Source: Terriglobia bacterium
GTDB lineage: Bacteria > Acidobacteriota > Terriglobia > Terriglobales > SCQP01
Reading direction: 5' to 3'
Length of the DNA stretch: 64,000 nucleotides
Assembly (NCBI GenBank): GCA_021323595.1
Contig: JAJPKR010000052.1
Coordinates: 1-64,000 of the forward strand
The notes under the pieces are model-generated. The model was given only the letters and a program-made list of their open reading frames with translations, did not search any database and was not told the DNA's origin. The position numbers and the translations under genes were made by a program. Shown here piece by piece: positions 33,863-44,597 of this stretch. Position 1 is the stretch's first letter; every line of letters begins with the position of its first letter.

Positions 33863-34723
33863 ATGAGCACAGTTCGCAACATTGAACGGCGCATGTTCAT
33901 TCGCCGGCAGGCCGACCGCGACTTGCAAACCGGCGGCGCGGCCGCGGCGGTGCCCCGCGCCCGCGAATGGGGCGTCGAGTGGAATGGCATCTGGACCGGC
34001 TATATGGTCTGGGCCGGCGTCGAGGCCATTCTCGTGTTCTTGGTCTTGGGAATCGGGTTCTCCAGCCTCAACCCGCTGCGCGCCTCGTCGTGGGCGGGCG
34101 TCGGCCGAGGGTTGGTGATTTGGATCGCGATCATGACCTTCATCGCCACCTATATCGGCAGCTGGGTCGCCGGCCGCACGCCCCCCGCCACCAAGCAGCA
34201 CGGCATCGCCAAAGGCATCACGCTGTGGGGCATGATCGTGATCACCATGGTGCTGCTCGTCGGCTGGATCGCCGGGCAAGCGGTGCAAGTGGCTTCCGGG
34301 GCCGTCTCCGGTGTCGCTTCCGCCGCGCCCACCGCCGCCACGACGGGCATCTCCACCCTGCAAGGCGCTTTGCAGTCGCACGGCATCAACCTGAGCCGCG
34401 CCCAGACCACCGACATCGCCGCCAGAATGGCGGCCGGCGATCGCACCGGAGCGGCATCGACCTTGAGCCGGGATGCCGGCATCAGCAACGCCCAAGCCAA
34501 TGACATTCTGTCCTCGGTGCAGAGTGGGCCCGTCAGTGCGCTCGGCGGCGCGGCGTCGCAGGCTGGTACCGCCGCCGGAAGGGCGGTCAAACAGGGAGGC
34601 GGCAGCATGGCCTGGGGCTTGTTCTGGATCTCGCTGATTACCCTGGGCTGCGCCATCGGCGGGGGCGCCACCGGGGGCGGCGGCCTCAAGCGCATCCGTC
34701 CGCAGCCGGCGCCGGCTAGTTAA
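33863..34723 (+). CDS. Unknown membrane protein with inserted helical domain, second of a tandem paralogous pair
   Basis: A 286-residue paralogue of the previous gene, 24 bp downstream with its own Shine-Dalgarno (GAAGGGAGAG). Shared elements: MSTVRNIERRMFIRRQAD, WNGIWTGYMVWAGVEAILVFLVLGIG, the IATYIGSWVAGRTP TM pair, TLWGMI, and a C-terminal WISLITLGCAIGGG helix. Between the third and last TM helices it has an extra ~95 residues, Ala/Ser/Thr-rich with a helical motif INLSRAQTTDIAARMAAGDRTG...SRDAGISNAQANDIL. I infer an adapted duplicate in which the insert faces outside the membrane. The function is unknown. Confidence 0.8.
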   Translation: MSTVRNIERRMFIRRQADRDLQTGGAAAAVPRAREWGVEWNGIWTGYMVWAGVEAILVFLVLGIGFSSLNPLRASSWAGVGRGLVIWIAIMTFIATYIGSWVAGRTPPATKQHGIAKGITLWGMIVITMVLLVGWIAGQAVQVASGAVSGVASAAPTAATTGISTLQGALQSHGINLSRAQTTDIAARMAAGDRTGAASTLSRDAGISNAQANDILSSVQSGPVSALGGAASQAGTAAGRAVKQGGGSMAWGLFWISLITLGCAIGGGATGGGGLKRIRPQPAPAS

Positions 34724-34972
34724 ACTTCGGCGCGCTGGCCGCGTGCTGAGACGGCGAGGGTGTAGGCCGCGTGGCGTCTTGTCGGCGCCACTCGCCCTTG
34801 CCCCCGCCGTTTTTGTTTGCGCTCCCGCGCCCCGCGCCGGCCCCGGGGCTCAGCTCCTGCGACGGTCGAGGGCCGAAGCGATCGCGGCCGCCATCCCCGC
34901 CCTGGCCCCAATCCTCGCTGTCCGATCCTCGCCCGCCGGTCCGCGCTCCCCGATCCCTGCTACCCTTCTCCT

Positions 34973-35272
34973 ATGACCTGCTGGCAATGCGGCCGCGAAA
35001 TCAAGCTGCTGGCCGCGGAGCGCGTGAGCACCCGCGACACCTGTCCCGGCTGCGATGCCGACCTGCACGTCTGCCGCAATTGCCGTCACTTCGATCCCAC
35101 CGCGCACAACGAGTGCCGCGAAGATCAAGCCGAATGGGTGCGGACTAAAGACCGCAACAACTACTGCGACTATTTTTCGCCGGTCACCGTTGTCGGCGGC
35201 GCCACGCGCGGCAAGACCTCCGCGCCCGAAGACGCCAAGAAAAAATTCGACCAGCTCTTCGGCAAGCTGTAG
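34973..35272 (+). CDS. Zinc-ribbon protein of unknown function
   Basis: A 99-residue soluble protein with CWQC (~3-6), CPGC (~23-26) and CRNC (~31-34), so most likely two zinc-binding knuckles, then HFDPTAHNECREDQAEWV, NYCDYF and a charged tail ending DAKKKFDQLFGKL. It resembles a bacterial short zinc-ribbon family, but I cannot name it. The ATG at 34973 is used because the track's start lies far upstream in poorly coding DNA. It converges on the amidohydrolase gene. Confidence 0.78.
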   Translation: MTCWQCGREIKLLAAERVSTRDTCPGCDADLHVCRNCRHFDPTAHNECREDQAEWVRTKDRNNYCDYFSPVTVVGGATRGKTSAPEDAKKKFDQLFGKL

Positions 35273-35300
35273 CCCCGCCGCCGCCCCTCCGGCCGCGCAG

Positions 35301-36347
35301 CTACCACCCCAGCCACGTCTCCGCGTTCGTGCGATAAATCTTCTTCAGCACGTCCTTCGGCAATCCCAGCCCGTAAATGCGCCACCGCCCTTGGCCCGAT
35401 TCGTGGGTGGGGTAGGGAAAGTATTCGTCCTCGGTTTCGAGAAAGCGATAGTAGAGCCGGTACATCGCCGGGCTCGGCAGCAGGTCGCTGCCGAAGAGAA
35501 TGCGATCCGCGTAGCGCAGGAAGAACGCGCGCGCGGTGCGCGGCTGCCGCCCGAGCTCGGCGGCGCGCGCGGAGAAATCCAGCGCCAGGTTCGGGCAGCG
35601 TTCGAGCATCGCGGCCGCGCGCGCCAGATCTTCCGCCGCGCCGCCGACATGGGCGCCGAGGAAGCGCACTCGCGGATGGCGCGCGATCACCCGCTCCTGC
35701 GCGTCCAGCAGCTCTTCCCAGGTGGGAAACTCCGGCCCGTAAAAACTCCATTCCGGATGCGCCGCCAGTTCCTCATAGCGTTCGTTGCGCGGATCGATCG
35801 GCTGGAAAAAGGCCGCCGGATCGCCGATGTGCAGCATCACCGGAATTTGCAGCTCGCCCGCCTTCTCGAAAAGCGGCGCCAGGCGCTCGTCATCCACGCG
35901 CAGCAGCGCGCCGCGCGCATCGCGCGCGGTCAGACCCAAATCCTTCCACACCTTGAGCCCGCGCGCGCCTTGCTCGACCCGCCGCTCCAGCTCGTCGGTG
36001 ATCGCCCTCACGCTCTCGCCGCGCGCCAGCGGCGTCCAATCCGCCAGCACGAAGAGCCGGTAGCGCTCGGGCGGCGCCGGGCGCGCCCGCCGGATCGCCT
36101 CGTCCAGCTCCGCCCCCTTCGCCAGCGAGATGTTGACAATGCGTTCGACGCCGCTGGCGTCGAGAATCGGCCACAGCTCGGCGAGCGGGATCGAATCCAG
36201 ATGTGCGTGCGCGTCAATCGCCGGCCATGCCGGGCGCTCGATTTCATGCGCCGCCACGCGCAACTGCGGCACCGGCTGAAAATCGCTCAACGGCAGGTCG
36301 ACTCGCGCCGTCTTGCCCACCATTTCCACGAACGGGTCGTTGGCCAT
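35301..36347 (-). CDS. Amidohydrolase family protein (amidohydrolase-2 type)
   Basis: A 348-residue TIM-barrel metal-dependent hydrolase. It has DAHAHLD (the first metal motif), VMLHIGDP, FLGAHVGGAAEDL, and LFGSDLLPSPAMYRLYYRF, where the FGSD Asp is the usual catalytic residue; the lysine carboxylated in some families is not obvious. Such enzymes act on decarboxylation or hydrolysis of aromatic or lactone substrates; specificity is not predictable here. A TAGGCT element lies 8 nt before the ATG. Confidence 0.85.
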   Translation of the reverse strand: MANDPFVEMVGKTARVDLPLSDFQPVPQLRVAAHEIERPAWPAIDAHAHLDSIPLAELWPILDASGVERIVNISLAKGAELDEAIRRARPAPPERYRLFVLADWTPLARGESVRAITDELERRVEQGARGLKVWKDLGLTARDARGALLRVDDERLAPLFEKAGELQIPVMLHIGDPAAFFQPIDPRNERYEELAAHPEWSFYGPEFPTWEELLDAQERVIARHPRVRFLGAHVGGAAEDLARAAAMLERCPNLALDFSARAAELGRQPRTARAFFLRYADRILFGSDLLPSPAMYRLYYRFLETEDEYFPYPTHESGQGRWRIYGLGLPKDVLKKIYRTNAETWLGW

Positions 36348-36887
36348 GCACCCCTAGCCTACTTTGGACAACCATTCGGACCAAAGTGGCATCGCATTCC
36401 CAAGGGGCGGTTAACGCGAAGGGGTTCGTGCATTTCAGCCCTGAAACCACGCTCGCAAAACCGCGCGCCAAAACCGCGCCCTGAAACAGACCGAAGCCGC
36501 GATCGCCGGTGATCGCCTCCGTCGCGCCGCGACACACAAGGCCATGCCATCGCCCGCGCGGCGATTTCGGCAACTTCGCTCACGAGCGCCAGGACCGAGA
36601 CACCCCCCGTTTGGGGACGAGACCATTTTCGCGCGCGTCTCGACCCCGGAGTCTCGACGCTAACATTAAGTAACTAAATGACTTACACGCCGATCCTCGA
36701 CCCCGTAGCCGCATCGGCTGGTCTCGCCCGTCTCGGGCTGGAAGGCGCTCCTGCACCGCGAATCGAGCGTCCGGAATTGAACAACCAGTCGCGGAAGCGA
36801 ACACTTCGAGCGCTGCCGCGCCCGTTATCTGTTCTAGGCTTAGCAACTTACATTGGCTGCCGGCGTGCATTCGCGGCCTTGAGCGCT
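36348..36887. other. Gene-free region before the first ADOP gene
   Basis: I see no coding sequence. The first ADOP ORF could be extended back to ATG 36678, but that 70-residue N-terminus is unlike the other three ADOPs. The stretch holds a CCCCCGTTTGGGG hairpin near 36605, AT-richer DNA (TAACATTAAGTAACTAAATG near 36661-36680; TTCTAGGCTTAGCAACTTACATT near 36832-36854) that could hold promoter elements, and otherwise nothing I can interpret. Confidence 0.5.
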
Positions 36888-39257
36888 ATGGATCTATTCG
36901 CCGACTTGCGTTCCGCGATGGGCGCCGCCCGCCGGCGTCCCGCCGCGAGCGCTCTGGCCATCGGCTCGCTCGCGCTGGCCATCGGCGCGGTGACCGCGAT
37001 CTTCAGCGTGGTGTACGGCTCGGTGCTGGCGCCGTTGCCGTATCGAAATCCCAGCCGCCTGGTGGCGCTCGAAACTCGCAATCCCTTCGTCAACCTGATT
37101 GGTTACAAGAGTTCGCCGAAGGACTTCCTGACGTGGCGAGCGCGCAGCGACGCCTTCGCGTCTCTCGGTGCGGTCGCCGAAGACACCTTCACCCTGACCG
37201 GCCGGGGTCCGGCGCAAAATCTCTGGCTCGGCGAACTTTCCGCCGGCATGCTGCCGGCGCTCGGCGTCGGTCCGGTCTTCGGCCGCGCGTTCCAATCGGC
37301 GGCCTATAACAAGGATGGCCCGCGCGAAGTCCTGCTGAGCTACGCCTATTGGCGGCAAGACTTCGGGGGTTCGCACAGCGTCCTCGGCCAACCGCTGGTG
37401 CTCAACCACCAGCCCTACACCGTGGTCGGCGTCTTGCCGCGGCATTTTTCGCTCTTGCCCGACCTGAGCCCGAAGCTCTGGATTCCGCTGCCGCTCAGCC
37501 CGGCGGATACCGGTTGGAGGCTCGAAGCCATAGGCCGCCTCAAACCGGGCGTGCCGCTCGCCCGCGCCAACGCCGAGATCGCCGCCATCGAAGCCTCTCT
37601 CGCCCGGCAGAGCCGGGCCGACATCTTCCGCAACATCACCGCCTTCGTCCGCCCGCTGGATGACGCCGTGCGCGGCCAGTCGCGCCCGGTGTTGCTCCTG
37701 CTGCTGGGCGCCGTGGCGCTCTTGCTGCTGATCGCCTGCGCCAACGTCGCCAATTTGCTGCTGACCCGCGCCTCCGAGCGGCGGCGTGAAATGGCGCTGC
37801 GTGCCGCCCTCGGCGCCGGCCGCGCCCGCCTGGCGCGCCAGTGGCTTCTGGAAAGCTTGCTGCTCGCCCTTGCCGCCGCCGCGCTCGGGCTGCTCCTGAC
37901 TTGGTGGACGCTCGGCGGCCTCGCGCGTTTGCTCGAGCGCGAGATTCCCCCCACTGCCGCCATCGCCATCAAGTGGCCAGTGCTGCTGTTTGCGCTCGCC
38001 GCCGCCCTCGCGACCAGCTTGATCTTCGGCATCGCGCCGGCGGCGCAGATGGCGCGCGCGCCGCTCCGCGAGGCCCTCCAACAGGGATCGGCCGCCCTGG
38101 CCGGCGAGCGCCAGGGCGCGCGCCTGCGCCGCATCTTCACCGTTGCCGAACTGACGCTGGCGCTCGTGCTCGTCATCGGCGGCGGCCTGCTGTTCCGCAG
38201 CATGCTGGCGCTCCAAGCCGTCAACCCCGGCTTCGACGCCCGGCATCTGCTCGTCATCTCCGTCAATTTGCCCGCCGAGCGCTACGCCAATCCCGAACAG
38301 CAGGCGGCCTTCTTCGATCGCGCCTTGGCGCGGCTGCGCCGCTTGCCCGGCGTCGCAGCCGCCGCCGTGGCTGGCGGCGCGCCGTTTGAGTACGAACAGG
38401 TCTCGAACATCACCATCCCCGGCCGCCCCGCGCCCAAGGGCTTGACGCCGGTCGCGGATAACTTCTCCGTCGGCGCCGATTATTTCCGCGCCATGGGCAT
38501 TCCGCTCGTGCGCGGGCGCTTGTTCCAGGCCGCCGACTTCGCGCTCAAGGCGCCGCCCGTCACGCTGATTGACTCCAAACTGGCGCAAGAATTTTGGCCC
38601 GGCCAAGATCCGCTCGGCTACAAGCTCAATGGCGCCACCATCGTCGGCGTCGTCGGCCACATCCGCGACATGCATCTGGACAAAGACTCCGGGCCCGAGT
38701 ACTACCGCCCGGCGCGCTCAGGCGGCGCGATCCTCATCCGCGCCTCCGGTCCCCTCGCCGCCACCGCCGGGGCGGCGCAGCATGCGGTCGCCGCGCTTGA
38801 CTCCGAAGTGCCTGTCGGCGCCGCGCTGGGCATGCCGCAAATCATGACGCGGCGTCTCGCCGACCGCCGCGCGCGCATGCTGCTGCTCGGCGCCTTCGCC
38901 GGCCTTGCCGTCTTGCTCGCCGCCCTCGGCGTCTTCGGCGTCGTCTCCTACTCGGTCGCCTGCCGCACCCATGAACTCGGGCTGCGCGCCGCTCTCGGCG
39001 CCCGGCGCGCCGTCTTGCTGCGCATGGTCCTCGGCGAGGGCCTGCGGCTCGCCGCCGCCGGTGTCGCCCTCGGCCTGCTCGGCGCGGCGGCCTTGACCCG
39101 CCTGCTCGCCAGTTGGCTTTACGGCGTCCAGCCGCTAGACGCCGCCACCTTCCTCCTCGCCGCCTTCGGCCTGCTGGTGCTCGCCGCCGCCGCCGCGTGG
39201 TTCCCCGCGCGCCGCGCCGCCGCCGTGGACCCCATGGAGGCGCTGCGCTATGAATGA
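36888..39257 (+). CDS. ADOP-type FtsX/MacB permease 1
   Basis: A 789-residue membrane permease of the acidobacterial duplicated orphan permease type: N-terminal TM plus MacB-like periplasmic core, FtsX domain, second periplasmic core and second FtsX domain. Signature stretches are [37 protein letters not shown] and the terminal DPMEALRYE. The start is ATG 36888 (MDLFADLRSAMGAA), aligned with the other three copies. No ATP-binding subunit is encoded nearby. Its transport role (possibly lipoprotein or peptide export) is not known. Confidence 0.88.
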   Translation: MDLFADLRSAMGAARRRPAASALAIGSLALAIGAVTAIFSVVYGSVLAPLPYRNPSRLVALETRNPFVNLIGYKSSPKDFLTWRARSDAFASLGAVAEDTFTLTGRGPAQNLWLGELSAGMLPALGVGPVFGRAFQSAAYNKDGPREVLLSYAYWRQDFGGSHSVLGQPLVLNHQPYTVVGVLPRHFSLLPDLSPKLWIPLPLSPADTGWRLEAIGRLKPGVPLARANAEIAAIEASLARQSRADIFRNITAFVRPLDDAVRGQSRPVLLLLLGAVALLLLIACANVANLLLTRASERRREMALRAALGAGRARLARQWLLESLLLALAAAALGLLLTWWTLGGLARLLEREIPPTAAIAIKWPVLLFALAAALATSLIFGIAPAAQMARAPLREALQQGSAALAGERQGARLRRIFTVAELTLALVLVIGGGLLFRSMLALQAVNPGFDARHLLVISVNLPAERYANPEQQAAFFDRALARLRRLPGVAAAAVAGGAPFEYEQVSNITIPGRPAPKGLTPVADNFSVGADYFRAMGIPLVRGRLFQAADFALKAPPVTLIDSKLAQEFWPGQDPLGYKLNGATIVGVVGHIRDMHLDKDSGPEYYRPARSGGAILIRASGPLAATAGAAQHAVAALDSEVPVGAALGMPQIMTRRLADRRARMLLLGAFAGLAVLLAALGVFGVVSYSVACRTHELGLRAALGARRAVLLRMVLGEGLRLAAAGVALGLLGAAALTRLLASWLYGVQPLDAATFLLAAFGLLVLAAAAAWFPARRAAAVDPMEALRYE

Positions 39258-39540
39258 AGGACGGCGCGTTCCCGAGATCGGCGTCCGCCGAGAATGACGC
39301 CCCCGCCCATGTCGCATCCCGCAAACGCGATCGCGGAACCCGGCTCGGCCAGCCGCCGCAGGCCGCCGCTCGCGCCTGCGCCCGTCCTCTCGTGCCTGTG
39401 GCAGCGCCGTCGCCGTTTCATTCGCCTCCGCCGCCATTCCCGGCATTGCGTTCGCGGCTTCGTTTCCCGAATCGCCGGCTCGTATTCGACCGGTCCCCGG
39501 CCCCGAATCCCTGCTGGTCCTTCTTGCCCAAGGTGAAATC

Positions 39541-41976
39541 TTGAGTCTTGCCAACGATCTGCGCTACGCCCTCCGCACACTGCGCCAATCCCCCGGCTTC
39601 GCCGCCGTCGCCATCCTCACCCTCGCCCTCGGTATCGGCGCCAACACCGCCGTGTTCAGCCTCGTCAACGGCCTCGTGCTGCATCCGCCGGGAATCAACG
39701 ATCCCGCGCGCGTGATGGCGTTGCGCGCGAGGTACGACAAGCTCAACTTGAAAAGCATCTCGATCTCGCCGCCCGATTTCCGCCTCCTCACCGGCGATCG
39801 TCGCGTCTTTTCCACCGCCGCCCTCGCCGATAACACCGACTTCGATTATTTGGTGGACGATGTGCCGCATCGCATCGCCGGCCTCAGCGTTTCCTGGCAA
39901 TGGTTCGATGTCTTCGGCGCGCGTCCCCTGCTGGGTCGCACGTTCCTCCCGCAAGAGGACCAGCCGCACGCCAACCATGAGGTCGTCCTGTCCTATAGCG
40001 CTTGGCAGCGGCTTTTCGGAGGCGACCCAGCGATCGTCGGCCGCTCGATCCAGTTGAGCGACGAGCCCTATCGCGTGGTCGGCGTCATGCCCGCCGATTT
40101 CGTGCCGATGCCGACGCAGCCGGCCGCGCTCTGGGTGCCGCTGGCGCTGCCGGCCGCGTCCTTCGACCTGCAAAATTCTTTCAATGAAAGCCTCTTCGCG
40201 CTGGCCCGCCTTGCTCCCGGGGTTTCGCAGGCGCAAGCGGAATCGTACGTGCAACTGCAAGCCGAGCGCTTTCGCCAGCGCCGGGATCCGTACGGCAGTT
40301 ATGCGCGCGAAGCCGGCTGGGGTCTCTTCGCGCTGCCCGTGGCCTCGTACCTGTACGGCGATCTGGCCGCGCCGATGGTGATTCTGCTGATCGCAGTCGG
40401 CCTGGTGCTGCTGATCGCCTGCGCCAATATCGCCGGCCTCTTGCTGGCGCGCGCCGGTGGCCGCGCGCATGAACTCGCCATCCGCGCTTCCCTGGGCGCC
40501 GGCCGCGGCGTGCTTTTGCGCCAAGGGCTGACCGAAAGCGGCGTCTTGGCCGCCCTTGGCACCCTGGTCGGCGTCGCCTTCGCGCAACAGGGCATTGCCT
40601 GGCTCTGGTTGATGGCGCCGCGAAACTCCGCCCCGGCCTCCCTCTTTCGCCTGGACGGCACCGTACTCGCCTTCCTGATCGCCATCGGCATCGTCGCCGC
40701 GCTGCTCGCCGGCGCGGCGCCGGCGTGGCGCATGGCGCGGTTCCATCCCGGCCAGCTTTTGCAAGAAGGCGGACGCGGCTCGACCGGCGGCCGCGCGCGC
40801 CAGCGCCTGCGCTCGGCGCTGGTCGTCGGCGAGATCGCGCTCTCGCTGGCGCTCTTGGTCGGCGCCGGCCTGCTGGTGCGCAGCTTGGCGCGGATCGGCC
40901 AGCTCGATCCCGGCTTCCAGCCGCACGGCGTGACCATCGCCAATCTCGACCTGCCGGCCCGGCGCTATGACACCAAGCCCAAACTGGCGCAGTTCTACAG
41001 CTCGTTGCTCGCGCAACTGCGCGCCCAGCCCGGCGTCAGCGCCGCCGCCTTGGTTTTGCCCGCGCCCTTCAGCGGCTACGATCCCACCGCCTCCTTCGCC
41101 ATCGCCGGCCGCCCCACGCCCCCTGGCCTGCCGGCGCCGCATGGCCGCGTGCGCCTCGTCTCACCCGATTACTTCGCCGCCATGGGCATTCCCCTGCGCG
41201 CCGGCCGCTGGTTCACGCCACAAGATACGCTGGCCACGCAGCCCGTCGCCGTCATTGACGAATCCCTCGCCCGCCAATATTGGCCGGGGCAGAATCCGCT
41301 CGGCCAGCGCATCATCGAAGGCCCGCCCGGCCCGCCCGCGGTAATCGTCGGCGTCGTCGGTTTCGCCAAGCAGACCGGGCTCGTCGGCGACACCGGCAAG
41401 GGCGTTTACTATTTCCCGACGGCGCAGCGTCCGCGGCCGCAAATCATGGCCGTGGTCAAATCCACCTTGGCGCCCGCCGCCGCCGCGCGCGCCATCCAGC
41501 ACGCGGTCGGCGCGCTCGACCCCGAGTTGCCCGCCTACGACATCGCCACCATGGATCAGCGGATCGCGGCCTCGCTCGGCCCGCGCCACTTCGCCGCCCG
41601 CGCCCTCGCCGTCTTCGCCCTGATCGCACTCTTGATGGCGGCGCTCGGACTCTACGGACTCGTCAGCTACACGGTCGCCGCCCGCACGCGCGAAATCGGC
41701 CTGCGCATCGCCTTCGGCGCCCGCCGCCGCGATGTGCTGGCGATGATCCTGGGCGAGTCGCTGCGCTTGGTCGCGCTGGCGCTGGGGATCGGCCTGCTCG
41801 TCGCCTACGTCGCGGCGCGTTTCCTCGCCAGCCAGCTCTACGGCATCGGCGCCTTCGATGCGCTGACCTTCCTCGCCGTGGCCGCCGCGCTGGTCGCGGT
41901 CGCGCTCGCCGCCAGTTGGCTGCCCGCGCGCCGCGCCGCCGGCGTGGACCCCATGGAGGCGCTGCGCTATGAATGA
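39541..41976 (+). CDS. ADOP-type FtsX/MacB permease 2
   Basis: 811 residues, same architecture as permease 1: [38 protein letters not shown], a first FtsX segment LLIACANIAGLLLARAGGRAHELAIRASLGAGRG, and terminal DPMEALRYE. The start is TTG 39541 with AAGGTGAAATC upstream. 283 bp without a gene separate it from permease 1. It is the second of three tandem copies. Confidence 0.9.
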   Translation: MSLANDLRYALRTLRQSPGFAAVAILTLALGIGANTAVFSLVNGLVLHPPGINDPARVMALRARYDKLNLKSISISPPDFRLLTGDRRVFSTAALADNTDFDYLVDDVPHRIAGLSVSWQWFDVFGARPLLGRTFLPQEDQPHANHEVVLSYSAWQRLFGGDPAIVGRSIQLSDEPYRVVGVMPADFVPMPTQPAALWVPLALPAASFDLQNSFNESLFALARLAPGVSQAQAESYVQLQAERFRQRRDPYGSYAREAGWGLFALPVASYLYGDLAAPMVILLIAVGLVLLIACANIAGLLLARAGGRAHELAIRASLGAGRGVLLRQGLTESGVLAALGTLVGVAFAQQGIAWLWLMAPRNSAPASLFRLDGTVLAFLIAIGIVAALLAGAAPAWRMARFHPGQLLQEGGRGSTGGRARQRLRSALVVGEIALSLALLVGAGLLVRSLARIGQLDPGFQPHGVTIANLDLPARRYDTKPKLAQFYSSLLAQLRAQPGVSAAALVLPAPFSGYDPTASFAIAGRPTPPGLPAPHGRVRLVSPDYFAAMGIPLRAGRWFTPQDTLATQPVAVIDESLARQYWPGQNPLGQRIIEGPPGPPAVIVGVVGFAKQTGLVGDTGKGVYYFPTAQRPRPQIMAVVKSTLAPAAAARAIQHAVGALDPELPAYDIATMDQRIAASLGPRHFAARALAVFALIALLMAALGLYGLVSYTVAARTREIGLRIAFGARRRDVLAMILGESLRLVALALGIGLLVAYVAARFLASQLYGIGAFDALTFLAVAAALVAVALAASWLPARRAAGVDPMEALRYE

Positions 41977-42076
41977 AGCCTCCGCGGCCGGGTGGAATCG
42001 CGTCATCCGCGCAACCGCCGCCGGGCGGCACCGGGCCGCGCCGCGCCCCACACCCGCTACCTAACACCTGCCGCCT

Positions 42077-44494
42077 ATGCTTGCCGACTTACGCTACGCC
42101 CTCCGCACCCTGCGCAAATCCCCCGGCTTCGCCGCCGTCGCCATCCTCACCCTCGCCCTCGCCATCGGCGCCAACACCGCGATTTTCAGCGCCGTGGACG
42201 CCGTGCTCTTGCGCCCGCTCCCCTATCCCGATGCCGGACAACTGGCGGGCGTATGGGAAACCAATCTCGCCAGCGGTAATCGCATCCAAGTCTCCGGCCC
42301 GGACTTCGGCGACTGGAGCCGGCAAACGCGCGGCGTATTCAGCGGCATCGCCGCCTATGCCTCCGCGCCGCTCAGCATCTCCGGCGATGGGATCCGTCCC
42401 GAGCGCGTCATCGTCGGTGCGGTCGGCGCCGGCTTCTTCTCGACGCTGCGCGTCAATCCCGAACTGGGCCGCTGGTTCACTGCCGCCGAGCATCGCCCCG
42501 GCGTCACCGGCGCGACGCTTTTGAGCGACGGGTTATGGCGCCGCCTGTACGGCGCCGATCCCGCGGTCCTCGGCCGCACCGTCGTCGTGGATGGCGTCCC
42601 TTCGGTCATCGTCGGCGTGATGCCGCCGGCGTTTCGCTTCCCCGATGACGCCGAGCTCTGGCTCCCGCTCGAGCATTGGGGCGTGGTTGATTCCGGCAGC
42701 CGCACGGCGATGAATTATCGCGTCGTCGCGCGGCTCGGCGCCGGCGTCTCGCTCGGCAAGGCCCAAGCGGCGATGACCGCGCTTGCGGCCCGCCTGCGCC
42801 GCCAGTACGGCACGCACACCGGCGCGCTGGTCGTCGGTCTCCGCCGCCAGCTCGCCGGCGATCTAGGCCCGGCGCTGTGGATCCTGCTCGGCGCCGTCGG
42901 CTTGCTGCTGCTCATCGCCTGCGTCAACGTGGCGAATCTGCTGCTGGCCCGCGCGGCGGCGCGCCGGCGCGACTTCGCCCTGCGCGCCGCGCTCGGCGCC
43001 TCCCGCGGCCGGCTGCTGCGGCAAGGGGTGACTGAAGGCCTCCTCCTCGCCCTGCTCGGCGGCGCGGCCGGGCTGCTGGTCGCGGCGTGGGGCACGGCGG
43101 CGCTGCGCTCGGCCGCCGCCGCCATCTTGCCCAGCTATGCGCAAGTGCGGCTCGACGCCGGGGTGTTGCTGTTCACCTTCGGCCTCGCGCTCGCCACCGG
43201 CGTCCTGTTCGGCCTCGCCCCCGCCTGGCAGTCGGCGCGCTCCGATCCGCACGCGGCGCTGCAAACCGGAGGCGCGCGGCTGGCCGCCGCGCGCGGCCGT
43301 CTGCGCTCCGCCTTGGTCATCGCCGAAGTCGCCTTGAGCTTCGTGTTGCTGATCGGCGCCGGGCTCATGCTCCGCAGCCTCGGCGCGCTCTTGGCCGTCC
43401 CCCTCGGCTTTCAGCCCCAGCATCTCTGGGTGGCCGACGTCTCGCTGCCCGAGGATGCGCCCGCCTACTCCCAGCCCGCCGCCGTGGCGCGCTTCTTCGA
43501 CCAGTTGCTCGCGCGGGTTCGCGCCTTGCCCGGTGTGACCGCCGCGGCCGCCGCCAGCGCCCTGCCGCTCGGGAACGGCCAGTCGACCAACGGCGCGTTC
43601 GTGATCGCCGGCCGCCCGCCGGCGCAGGAAAATTTGCTGCCCTACGCCGAATACCGCGAAGTCACTCCCGGCTATTTCCATGCCATGGGCATTGCGCTGC
43701 TGCGCGGCCGCGACTTCACCAGTGCCGACACGCAGCACACTCCCTTCGTCGCCGTCATCAATCAGGCGGCGGCGCGCCGCTACTGGCCCGGCCAGAATCC
43801 GCTCGGCCAGCGCATGCGGTTTTTGGGCTTCACTCCCCACGGTGCGCCGCCTTGGATGGAAATCGTCGGCGTCGTCGCGGATACCCGTATCTCGCTGGCC
43901 GCGCCGCCGCGTCCCGCCGCCTTTGTCGCCGCCGCCCAGCAACCCTATTGGATGCTCGGCGACGCCTACGTCCTCGTCCGCGGCTCATTCTCCGCCGGCG
44001 CGCTGCGCGCCGCCTTGGTTCGCATCGCCTCCAGCCTCGATCCGCAGGTCCCCGTGCGCGTCGGCCCCTTCACCGCCCGGCTGGACACAGCCGCCGCGCC
44101 CTCGCGCTTCCGCGCCGCCTTGCTGGGCCTTTTCGCCGCCTTGGCGCTGATTCTCGCCGCCGTCGGCCTCTACGGCGTCCTCTCGTTCTTGGTCGGCGAG
44201 CGCCGCAAAGAGGTCGGCATCCGCCTGGCGCTGGGCGCGCGCCCGGGCCAGGTCCTCGCCGCCGCCATCGGCGAGGGCGTGCGCTGGGTCGTGCTCGGCC
44301 TCGCCGCCGGCGCCGTGGCCGCCTGGTTCGCGGGCCGCCTGCTCGCCCGCTTCTTGTTCGGCGTTTCTCCGGCCGATCCGCTCACCTTTGCGGCGGTCGC
44401 GCTGCTGTTGCTGGCCGTCGCCGTGCTGGCCTGCTGGCTGCCCGCCCGCCGCGCCGCCCGCGTCGACCCCGTGCAAGCGCTGCGCTGCGAGTAG
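42077..44494 (+). CDS. ADOP-type FtsX/MacB permease 3
   Basis: 805 residues: [53 protein letters not shown], the FtsX signature [36 protein letters not shown], and terminal DPVQALRCE. It starts 100 bp after permease 2. Immediately after its stop is an 8-bp hairpin GCGCCGGC-GGCGCG-GCCGGCGC (44494-44515) that may end the transcript, although it has no T-tract. Confidence 0.9.
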   Translation: MLADLRYALRTLRKSPGFAAVAILTLALAIGANTAIFSAVDAVLLRPLPYPDAGQLAGVWETNLASGNRIQVSGPDFGDWSRQTRGVFSGIAAYASAPLSISGDGIRPERVIVGAVGAGFFSTLRVNPELGRWFTAAEHRPGVTGATLLSDGLWRRLYGADPAVLGRTVVVDGVPSVIVGVMPPAFRFPDDAELWLPLEHWGVVDSGSRTAMNYRVVARLGAGVSLGKAQAAMTALAARLRRQYGTHTGALVVGLRRQLAGDLGPALWILLGAVGLLLLIACVNVANLLLARAAARRRDFALRAALGASRGRLLRQGVTEGLLLALLGGAAGLLVAAWGTAALRSAAAAILPSYAQVRLDAGVLLFTFGLALATGVLFGLAPAWQSARSDPHAALQTGGARLAAARGRLRSALVIAEVALSFVLLIGAGLMLRSLGALLAVPLGFQPQHLWVADVSLPEDAPAYSQPAAVARFFDQLLARVRALPGVTAAAAASALPLGNGQSTNGAFVIAGRPPAQENLLPYAEYREVTPGYFHAMGIALLRGRDFTSADTQHTPFVAVINQAAARRYWPGQNPLGQRMRFLGFTPHGAPPWMEIVGVVADTRISLAAPPRPAAFVAAAQQPYWMLGDAYVLVRGSFSAGALRAALVRIASSLDPQVPVRVGPFTARLDTAAAPSRFRAALLGLFAALALILAAVGLYGVLSFLVGERRKEVGIRLALGARPGQVLAAAIGEGVRWVVLGLAAGAVAAWFAGRLLARFLFGVSPADPLTFAAVALLLLAVAVLACWLPARRAARVDPVQALRCE

Positions 44495-44515
44495 CGCCGG
44501 CGGCGCGGCCGGCGC
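44494..44515 (+). terminator. Hairpin at the end of the permease cluster
   Basis: Perfect GCGCCGGC / GCCGGCGC arms with a six-nt loop, starting at the last base of the stop codon. There is no following T-run, so this is only a possible 3'-end structure. Confidence 0.3.
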
Positions 44516-44597
44516 CCCGGCGCGCCCGGGACCAGCCCCACCGCCTGCGCGCCGCGTCGCCTGCCGCGCATCGGTGATTCCTTGAGACAATGGACGT

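Noticed and set aside
36678-36887. 70-residue N-terminal extension of the first ADOP permease
   Set aside because: It has no counterpart in the other three permeases and no ribosome site; ATG 36888 aligns with their N-termini.
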